Positions 1 to 5,028 of a stretch of 5,028 nucleotides of DNA are shown here, in pieces. The translations under genes were made by a program, and so were the position numbers. The notes beneath the pieces were generated by a model. That model made no database searches and was not told the origin of the DNA. It worked only from the letters and a program-made list of their open reading frames with translations. The stretch spans positions 1-5,028 of the forward strand of contig QQUM01000231.1 of NCBI GenBank assembly GCA_008501545.1, in the 5' to 3' direction. Position 1 is the first letter of the stretch; the number at the start of each line of letters is the position of its first letter. Source of the stretch: Calditrichota bacterium. Lineage in GTDB: Bacteria; Zhuqueibacterota; Zhuqueibacteria; Zhuqueibacterales; Geothermadaptataceae.

Positions 1-2475
1 CATGGATTCAGTGGTATACTTCCGGAACCGGCTTGCAACCTGGAAAGCGGTTTTTACAGTGGTTCGCAATCCGTGGAGCTTGCTGTTGATTTTCCCAGAG
101 CAGTTGTACGCTACACGTTGGATGGTTCCATACCGTCCGAAAATTCTGCTCTCCACACATCACCTTTGACGATTGACCAGACTGTGGTTGTCCGGGCTCG
201 TGCCTTTCGTGTGAATTATATGCCGGGCCCGGTTGTCACCCGCACGTTCCTCATCGACGAACCGCGACACATGCCTGTTGTGTCGCTGGTTACCGAGCCG
301 GAGAACCTGTGGAGTGATGAAACGGGCATCTATGTCGAAGGCACAAATGGTGTGACTGGCTATTGCTCGAAAGCGCCACGGAATTGGAATCAGCCATGGG
401 AACGCCCTGTGCATTTGGCGTTTTGGGAAAAAGATGGCGTTACAGGATTCGAGCTCGATGCAGGGATGCAAATCGGAGGGGGCTGTACACGCCTGTATCC
501 GCAGAAAACTTTTGCGATTTACGCCCGCAGTGAATATGGCGCAAGCAAAATTGAATACCCGCTTTTCCCGGATAAAAACATTACCAGTTTTAATAACCTG
601 CTGCTGCGCAATGGTGGACAGGATTTTTACCGCACGCTCTTTCGTGATGGTTTTATGCAAACGCTGGTCAAGGATCAGATGGATATCGATTGGCAGGCAT
701 ACAGGCCGGTGGTGGTTTATTTAAACGGGGAATACTGGGGCATTCATGGACTGCGTGAGAAACACAACGAACATTATTTTGCACAAAATTATGGCTACGA
801 TCCCGACAAAATCGATTTGCTTGTCGGTAATGCTAAAGTCAAGGAAGGCACAGCGACGGTGTATGAATCGTTAATTGACTTTGTCAAAAACAATGATATG
901 AGCCTTCCGGAAAATTACACCCATGTTTTGTCGCAGATGCAAATGGATGAGTACCTTAATTATGTGATTACCGAGATTTATTTTGCCAATATCGACTGGC
1001 CGGCAAACAACATCAAATACTGGCGACCGCAAAGCGAAACAGCAAAATGGCGCTGGATGCTGTACGACACCGATCTTGGTTTCGGTGCCCATCCGCAGGG
1101 ACAGTACGACAGCAACACACTGGAAAATGTTACCTCGGAAGTGCAGACATATTATGCCAATCCCACCTGGTCGACCTTGCTTTTTCGCCGGTTACTTGAA
1201 AACGAGACGTTCCGGTCAGAGTTTATTCAGCGGTTCGCTGTTTATCTGGAAACGACTTTTACTTTGGACCGGACGTTGGCATTGATCGACAGTTTTCAAA
1301 CAGTGCTGGCGCCGGAAGTCCCACGGCATAAACAGAAGTGGCCCCAGAGCATGTCCTTCGGTAATACCTGGGAAGCCCAAATTGACATCATGCGGGAATT
1401 TGCTGCAAAACGGCCGGGAAATGTGCGAAGCCATATCAGCAGCAAATTCGGATTGTCTGGAACTGCACGTTTGCAACTATCTGTGAATAACGCAGCCGGT
1501 GGCCGGATCTTGCTCAATTCCGTTCCAATTCCTGGAGATTTTTCTGGTTTGATCCTTAAAAATGTTCCCATTGTTTGCAAGGCTGTCGCCGCACCGGGTT
1601 TTCGGTTTGTCGGATGGACAGGCGATTATAACGAATCAAGCGATAGTTTAAGCATTCAGATTTCGACGGCGACGCACTTGCAGGCGGAATTTGAACCGGC
1701 TGGATTTGCCGATTATAACAGCTTAAAAATAAATGAAATTATGGCGTTAAACGAATCAGTGTTGGGAGATGAAGCGGGCGAATTTGATGACTGGATCGAA
1801 TTGTACAACGGTGGGGATGTGCCAATAAATATCGCCGGTTTGTTTTTTACAGATGATTTAACCGTCCCGAACATGTGGCAGATACCTGAAAATACACCTG
1901 TCGCAACCACCGTTGGACCAAAGGATTATCTTCTGTTGTGGGCTGACAGGCAACCTGCACAAGGTGCATTGCACGTAGATTTCAAACTTAGTGGCAGTGG
2001 GGAAGAAGTCGGTGTTTTTGTTGATACAGGCGACGCGCTTGTCTGTGTCGATTCCTTGAAATTTGCTGTGCAACAATCTGATATTTCCTACGGTCGCATT
2101 CCTGATGGCGATGCCGCACTGCAGTATTTCTCTGTGCCGACACCGGGCACCGCAAACGCGAAGACGGATAAGGTTGCAGAATTCAATGGCGAGCCCGGAA
2201 TTGTGCTGCTTGCGCAGAGTTACCCGAATCCATTTCATGAAGTTACACGCATAAATTATTTTATACCGTCCCCGGTGCGGGTACAAATGCACATTTTTAA
2301 CAGCATTGGGAAACATGTCATAACCCTGGCTGACCAACAGAAGCATGCAGGGAATCATGAAGCTGAATGGAACGGCTTCGATAAGGAGATGAATAAGGTT
2401 GCTGCGGGAATTTACTTTTGTCGCATGCAGGCTGGCGTGGAAGTGCGAATGATGAAACTGGTTTTTCTGCCGTAA
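1..2475 (+). CDS. Secreted CotH kinase-like multidomain protein with T9SS sorting tail (5' partial)
   Basis: The frame is open from base 1 to the TAA at 2473-2475, giving 824 visible codons. The start and any signal peptide lie outside the window. Numbering from the first codon, the modules are: a chitobiase/hexosaminidase C-terminal-type fold (about 4-85, with RYTLDGS at 37-43); a CotH kinase-like domain (about 135-465) with LLLRNGG at 200-206, YLNGEYWGIHGLRE at 240-253, NIDWPANN at 330-337 and YDTDLGFG at 355-362; a divergent InlB-type repeat (about 491-566, FVGWTGDY); a lamin-tail domain (about 575-719, INEIMALN and DWIELYN); and a Por/T9SS type A tail (about 735-824, YPNPF at 741-745, ending AAGIYFCRMQAG and MMKLVFLP). 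CotH of Bacillus is an atypical protein kinase of spore coat proteins; the acidic NIDW and DTD motifs here suggest an intact nucleotide/metal site. The protein is probably exported across the outer membrane and surface-bound or released. Its substrate is unknown, and a purely structural or adhesive role is possible. Family calls are by motif recognition, not a search. Confidence 0.9.
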   Translation, partial: HGFSGILPEPACNLESGFYSGSQSVELAVDFPRAVVRYTLDGSIPSENSALHTSPLTIDQTVVVRARAFRVNYMPGPVVTRTFLIDEPRHMPVVSLVTEPENLWSDETGIYVEGTNGVTGYCSKAPRNWNQPWERPVHLAFWEKDGVTGFELDAGMQIGGGCTRLYPQKTFAIYARSEYGASKIEYPLFPDKNITSFNNLLLRNGGQDFYRTLFRDGFMQTLVKDQMDIDWQAYRPVVVYLNGEYWGIHGLREKHNEHYFAQNYGYDPDKIDLLVGNAKVKEGTATVYESLIDFVKNNDMSLPENYTHVLSQMQMDEYLNYVITEIYFANIDWPANNIKYWRPQSETAKWRWMLYDTDLGFGAHPQGQYDSNTLENVTSEVQTYYANPTWSTLLFRRLLENETFRSEFIQRFAVYLETTFTLDRTLALIDSFQTVLAPEVPRHKQKWPQSMSFGNTWEAQIDIMREFAAKRPGNVRSHISSKFGLSGTARLQLSVNNAAGGRILLNSVPIPGDFSGLILKNVPIVCKAVAAPGFRFVGWTGDYNESSDSLSIQISTATHLQAEFEPAGFADYNSLKINEIMALNESVLGDEAGEFDDWIELYNGGDVPINIAGLFFTDDLTVPNMWQIPENTPVATTVGPKDYLLLWADRQPAQGALHVDFKLSGSGEEVGVFVDTGDALVCVDSLKFAVQQSDISYGRIPDGDAALQYFSVPTPGTANAKTDKVAEFNGEPGIVLLAQSYPNPFHEVTRINYFIPSPVRVQMHIFNSIGKHVITLADQQKHAGNHEAEWNGFDKEMNKVAAGIYFCRMQAGVEVRMMKLVFLP

Positions 2476-2500
2476 TTTGATCCAAAGAATTGACTGGTTG

Positions 2501-2571
2501 TGTAATATTCAAACTGATCCCGGGATACCCCCAGCTCATCGTTCGCTAAAAGCATTGTAATATTAAAACAG
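2501..2571. repeat. AT-rich imperfect direct repeat pair, 55-base period
   Basis: TGTAATATTCAAACTG at 2501-2516 and TGTAATATTAAAACAG at 2556-2571 match at 14 of 16 bases, with starts 55 bases apart. They lie just after the stop codon of the CotH-like gene. The function is unknown. They could be a pair of protein binding sites or chance similarity in AT-rich spacer. Confidence 0.4.
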
Positions 2572-2612
2572 GATAAAATTTTTATGCTTTGACAGACATC
2601 ATGCAACCAGAA

Positions 2613-2664
2613 CGAAGGCGTCACGCCGAGTGGAACAGTCGTTGTCCTCGGCGGGACGCCTTCG
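2613..2664. repeat. Long imperfect inverted repeat / palindromic intergenic element
   Basis: The left arm 2614-2630 (GAAGGCGTCACGCCGAG) and right arm 2647-2663 (CTCGGCGGGACGCCTTC) pair over 17 bp with one mismatch (A2623 against G2654). One more C-G pair at 2613/2664 closes the base, and the loop is 16 bases. Each arm is also partly self-complementary: GGCGTCACGCC at 2617-2627 and GGCGGGACGCC at 2650-2660, so two small hairpins could form instead of one long stem. The element is GC-rich against AT-rich flanks. No T-run follows directly on either strand, so it does not fit a canonical intrinsic terminator. It more resembles a REP-like dispersed palindrome, though bidirectional 3'-end formation or transcript protection between convergent genes is also possible. 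Confidence 0.65.
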
Positions 2665-2748
2665 GACCAGTTCTCAAGAATTTTGCCTTTTCTTCACAAT
2701 TTTTATTACGCTTGACTCACGTTAAATACACCACGCTTCGCTGTCATG

Positions 2749-3402
2749 CTACTCGCTCGCCACAACGCTTTCTGTATTGTGGGCTTCATAGGCTTCCAGC
2801 AGTTTTCTGTAAACATACGCTGTCGCAAACAACGACATTGGGATAGTGGCAAACAATCCGATGAGAAGGAGCATTGCACCGATAATATTTAAAATGATTA
2901 AGGCCAGAAAAAACACGAAAAGATCCCACCGCGATCCGCGTGAGAGTTTGGAGGCCATCTCCAATGCTGAAATCGGTCCCATAGCTTTATCCACGATAAG
3001 GTAGAACGCAAAATAAAACTGTATCGCCAGAATAATACCCGGAATAATGAAGAGAAGAACGCCAACGAGTACCATCACACCATAGAGTAGACCTGCAGCA
3101 AAATAGTAGAGAAATAGATGAAAGTTGGCTATGAGATCGTTGAAATCCGGTTCCTGCCCATCATATACCTTTAAGGCAATTTTAAAGAATCCCATTTCGA
3201 TTACCGTGCCGATAACTAAACCGGCAACCATCATCAGAAATACGAGAAAAATCTCATCTTCCAAAGCAACTTGGGCAAAAGCTAAAGCAGCATGAATGAC
3301 GATGACAAGAATCATCGCCGCGAGCATGAAAGCGATGTGTTCCTTTGTTTTTTGCCAGCCATAATTAATGGCTTCGCCTGGGGAAAAAAGTGGTTGATCC
3401 AT
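2749..3402 (-). CDS. Six-helix integral membrane protein of unknown function (DUF975/YciC-like style)
   Basis: 217 residues, from ATG at 3402 to TAG at 2749. The start is supported by AAGGGAG six bases upstream. Hydrophobic segments lie at about 22-44, 51-73, 96-118, 119-138, 160-182 and 183-197, in keeping with six membrane helices. There is no cleavable signal peptide; a short cytoplasmic-type N-terminus (FSPGEAINYGWQKTK) precedes helix 1. The mid-protein pattern IIPGIILA (119-126), followed by YLIVDKAMGPISALEMASKL and a second glycine-rich helical pair (IIGAMLLLIGLFATIP), recalls a broad group of uncharacterised bacterial membrane proteins (DUF975, YciC and similar). I assign that by pattern only and know no activity for it. 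The tail after 198 (KLLEAYEAHNTESVVASE) is polar and probably cytoplasmic. It lies 111 bases after the sugar ABC ATPase gene on the same strand, so cotranscription is possible, but it does not resemble a CUT2 permease. Confidence 0.85.
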   Translation of the reverse strand: MDQPLFSPGEAINYGWQKTKEHIAFMLAAMILVIVIHAALAFAQVALEDEIFLVFLMMVAGLVIGTVIEMGFFKIALKVYDGQEPDFNDLIANFHLFLYYFAAGLLYGVMVLVGVLLFIIPGIILAIQFYFAFYLIVDKAMGPISALEMASKLSRGSRWDLFVFFLALIILNIIGAMLLLIGLFATIPMSLFATAYVYRKLLEAYEAHNTESVVASE

Positions 3403-3408
3403 ATCTGA

Positions 3409-3415
3409 CTCCCTT
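3409..3415 (-). promoter_or_regulatory. Ribosome binding site of the membrane protein gene
   Basis: Read on the - strand, AAGGGAG lies six bases (TCAGAT) upstream of the ATG at 3402-3400. Its purine-rich match to the anti-Shine-Dalgarno sequence and its spacing fix this start codon. Confidence 0.7.
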
Positions 3416-3416
3416 C

Positions 3417-3431
3417 TGAGTTAATAACTCA
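3417..3431. promoter_or_regulatory. 15-base perfect palindrome, candidate operator or 5' UTR hairpin
   Basis: TGAGTTAATAACTCA has two 7-base arms around a single central A. It sits just upstream of the ribosome binding site of the membrane protein gene (two bases from AAGGGAG). Its symmetry fits a dimeric regulator site. With only one unpaired central base it would form a poor RNA hairpin, so a DNA site is the likelier reading. No regulator in the window matches it, and chance is not excluded. Confidence 0.35.
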
Positions 3432-3513
3432 AGAGCCCACGGCATGTGGTCGTGTCATTGGTTCAGGCTCAAAGAATTGGTAAAAGTGTATTGAATTCAA
3501 ATGGGCTAAAGAA

Positions 3514-5028
3514 CTATAATTCTCCCTGCCCGGTCGCAGCCAGCATGAGTTGATGCTCATCGACTTGCTCCACTGGCAACGCTTCACTGAGTACACCGCG
3601 AGACATCACCGCAATACGGTCGCAAATACCTAACAACTCCGGCAAGTAGCTGCTTATAATTAACACGGCCCGTGGTGAGCCGTTGTAGTGCCCGATGCCG
3701 CTGGCAATTTCATCGATGACGGCATAGAGTTTGGCTTTCGCTGCCACATCGATACCCCGCGTCGGTTCATCGAGTAGAAAAATATCCACATCGTGTTGCA
3801 GCAGGCGGGCGAAGGCGACCTTTTGCTGGTTGCCGCCGGAGAGTGCACCAACTTCCTGCCCCGCATCGCGGCAGCGGATGTCGAGCCGGTCGATCCATTT
3901 GTCGGTTGCGGCTTCCTGTTTTTGCGGAATAACAAGGTTTATTGGCCCAAAGTTTTTTAATCGGGAAAGCGTTACATTGTCCGCCAGGCTCATGTTCAAA
4001 GCCAGGCCTTCTTCTTTTCGGTTTTCACTCAACATGCCTGTTCCTTCGCGCCAGCGCTGCATCGGTGAGCCCTGGCCGGCGTAGACGCCGATTTTCACCT
4101 TACCCGATTTTACCGGGTCCAGCCCGAAGATGACGCGCATCAGTTCGGTGCGGCCGGCACCAACAAGGCCGCAAATACCCAGTACTTCTCCGCGGTGGAG
4201 TTCAAGACTTGCCTGCTGTGGTTTTTTCATGCCGGCGAGTTTTTCTACTTGCAGAACTGTTTCACCGGGTGTGCGTTTGCTGCGTGGGTACAAGTCCTGC
4301 ACTTCGCGGCCGACCATCATTTTCACGATGTCATCTGTTGAAAATGCCCCTGTATTACCACCCCCGGCAGAAGTCCCATCACGCAGTACTGTCAAGCGGT
4401 CAGCGATTTCCTGCACTTCTTCCAGAAAATGGGAGATATAGATGATGGAAATGCCTTGCGATTTCAATGAACCAATAATCTCAAAAAGCTTTTGAATATC
4501 TTTTTGCGAAAGGCTGCTCGTTGGTTCGTCAAAGACCAACACACGGCAGCCGATAGCCAGCGAACGTCCGATTTCGACGACTTGCTGTGCACCGACTGTG
4601 AGATCACGCACGAGTACATCCGGTTGCATTTCAGGGTGATCGAATCGTTCAATCGCTTTTAATGCAGTCTGCCGTACTTCCTTCCATCGAATGAAACCAT
4701 TTTTTACCGGTTCAACACCCAACATGATGTTTTCTTCAACAGTAAGATGGGGGGCAAGCGATAGCTCCTGGTAAATCATCGCAACGCCCTGTTTGCGGCC
4801 ATCGAGGGGATTTTTCGGATTGTAAGGCTCGCCATCCAGCAGCATTTTGCCGGAATCGGCAGTGTAGGCGCCGGAAAGTATTTTCATCAGCGTCGATTTA
4901 CCAGCGCCATTCTCTCCAACAAGCGCGTGCGCTTGACCGGGCGAGACCGAAAAACTGACAACATCCATAGCGATGGTTGCACCAACGGACTTATGAATAC
5001 CTCGCTTCTCCAGGCGATGTCCCTGAAA
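3514..5028 (-). CDS. Sugar ABC importer ATP-binding protein, CUT2 family, RbsA/MglA/XylG type (5' partial)
   Basis: The - strand frame is open from the right edge to the TAG at 3514: 504 visible codons, near the usual full length of about 500. The ATG at 4968 is internal, since the 20 codons before it read as the family N-terminus (LEKRGIHKSVGATIA). Numbered from that ATG, the first ATPase domain has Walker A GENGAGKST (18-26), Q-loop YQELS (66-70), a degenerate signature LTVGAQQVVEIGRSL (123-137), Walker B VLVFDEPTSSL (143-153) and H-loop YISH (177-180). The second domain has degenerate Walker A GLVGAGRTE (267-275), an intact signature LSGGNQQKV (376-384), Walker B IFLLDEPTRGID (396-407) and SSYLPELL in the H-loop position. 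This asymmetry is normal for fused dual ATPases of ribose, galactose and xylose importers. It would couple ATP hydrolysis at the inner membrane to monosaccharide uptake. The substrate cannot be told from this subunit. The permease and periplasmic binding protein are not in the window and may lie upstream, beyond the right edge. Confidence 0.95.
   Translation of the reverse strand, partial: FQGHRLEKRGIHKSVGATIAMDVVSFSVSPGQAHALVGENGAGKSTLMKILSGAYTADSGKMLLDGEPYNPKNPLDGRKQGVAMIYQELSLAPHLTVEENIMLGVEPVKNGFIRWKEVRQTALKAIERFDHPEMQPDVLVRDLTVGAQQVVEIGRSLAIGCRVLVFDEPTSSLSQKDIQKLFEIIGSLKSQGISIIYISHFLEEVQEIADRLTVLRDGTSAGGGNTGAFSTDDIVKMMVGREVQDLYPRSKRTPGETVLQVEKLAGMKKPQQASLELHRGEVLGICGLVGAGRTELMRVIFGLDPVKSGKVKIGVYAGQGSPMQRWREGTGMLSENRKEEGLALNMSLADNVTLSRLKNFGPINLVIPQKQEAATDKWIDRLDIRCRDAGQEVGALSGGNQQKVAFARLLQHDVDIFLLDEPTRGIDVAAKAKLYAVIDEIASGIGHYNGSPRAVLIISSYLPELLGICDRIAVMSRGVLSEALPVEQVDEHQLMLAATGQGEL

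Larger units (their letters stand above)
2476..2748. other. Convergent intergenic gap, non-coding
   Basis: These 273 bases separate the 3' ends of two genes that face each other. The gap holds an AT-rich imperfect direct repeat (2501-2516 and 2556-2571), a perfect 10-base palindrome ATCCCGGGAT at 2517-2526, and a strong inverted repeat at 2613-2664. I see no credible gene: the longest frame across it (from 2589, + strand) reads through the inverted repeat and then runs antisense into the neighbouring gene. Neither converging gene is followed by a clear stem plus T-run terminator. The stretch at 2677-2707 is T-rich but is not preceded directly by a stem. Confidence 0.7.
3403..3513 (-). other. 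Intergenic leader between ABC ATPase and membrane protein genes
   Basis: 111 bases with no gene. It contains the membrane protein's ribosome binding site, a 15-base palindrome (3417-3431) and a 10-base palindrome TTGAATTCAA (3491-3500). Read on the - strand, TTGAAT followed 17 bases later by ATTCTT is a weak promoter match at best. Inverted pairs such as GAGCC (3433-3437) with GGCTC (3466-3470) are short and lack a T-run, so no terminator for the upstream ATPase gene is evident. Confidence 0.5.

Noticed and set aside
2570..2591. Small start-like motif: AGGA, then ATG at 2583
   Set aside because: The frame is ATG CTT TGA, only two codons before a stop, so it is not a gene.
2589..2620. TTGACA at 2589-2594 as a promoter -35 box on the + strand
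   Set aside because: No -10-like hexamer lies 16-18 bases downstream, and there is no + strand gene for it to serve.
2614..2707. Inverted repeat plus downstream T-rich stretch as a rho-independent terminator of the CotH gene
   Set aside because: The first run of T residues begins about 14 bases past the stem and is broken up, unlike the T-run that follows a canonical terminator stem directly. A terminator role remains possible but unsupported.
2589..2846. 85-codon + strand frame across the convergent gap
   Set aside because: It reads through the inverted repeat and then runs antisense over the well-supported membrane protein gene, has no clear ribosome binding site, and its product shows no domain or plausible composition.
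3433..3507. Short inverted pairs GAGCC/GGCTC and AGCCCA/TGGGCT as a terminator of the ABC ATPase gene
   Set aside because: Stems are only 5-6 bp with loops of about 28 and 62 bases and no T-run on the - strand.
4569..4600. Degenerate first signature motif (LTVGAQQ in place of LSGGQ) as a sign of an inactivated ATPase
   Set aside because: A non-consensus first signature and an Arg-substituted second Walker A are usual in RbsA/MglA/XylG-type fused ATPases, so this is not unusual.
3660..4652. Several overlapping frames of 60-120 codons on both strands within the ABC ATPase gene
   Set aside because: They are shadows of a gene with intact Walker and signature motifs throughout. None has family features of its own.

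Overview
The window holds three protein-coding genes and two short intergenic gaps, and no RNA gene, CRISPR array or mobile element that I can support. The left gene is on the + strand and runs in from the left edge. The other two are on the - strand, and the right-hand one runs off the right edge. The left gene (nt 1-2475) and the middle gene (3402-2749) converge on a 273-base gap. The right gene (5028-3514) lies 111 bases upstream of the middle gene on the same strand.

Organism: the left gene ends in a YPNPF-type C-terminal tail, typical of cargo of the type IX secretion system (T9SS, Por). It also carries CotH, lamin-tail and InlB-like modules. This points to a Gram-negative member of the Fibrobacteres-Chlorobi-Bacteroidetes (FCB) supergroup, and the style of the tail recalls Calditrichota or KSB1-like lineages more than classical Bacteroidetes. 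That placement is inference from one protein. Base composition looks intermediate and even across all three genes, with no sign of recent transfer.

Layout: nt 1-2475 is a large secreted multidomain protein: chitobiase-type C-terminal fold, CotH kinase-like domain, InlB-like repeat, lamin-tail domain, T9SS sorting tail. Nt 2476-2748 is the convergent gap, with an AT-rich repeat pair and a 17-bp imperfect inverted repeat around a 16-base loop. Nt 2749-3402 (-) is a six-helix inner-membrane protein of unknown function. Nt 3403-3513 carries its ribosome binding site and a 15-base palindrome. Nt 3514-5028 (-) is the double-ATPase subunit of a CUT2-type sugar ABC importer (RbsA/MglA/XylG family).

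How they work together: the ATPase should power a sugar importer whose permease and binding protein are not in the window. The membrane protein may share its transcript but has no evident role in transport. The CotH protein is a separate, convergent unit facing the cell surface. The first methionine-type codons visible for the two outer genes (GTG at 73, ATG at 4968) are internal, because recognisable family sequence continues in frame to both edges. I see no strong case for a new defence or mobile system; the best leads are the CotH architecture and the intergenic palindromes.
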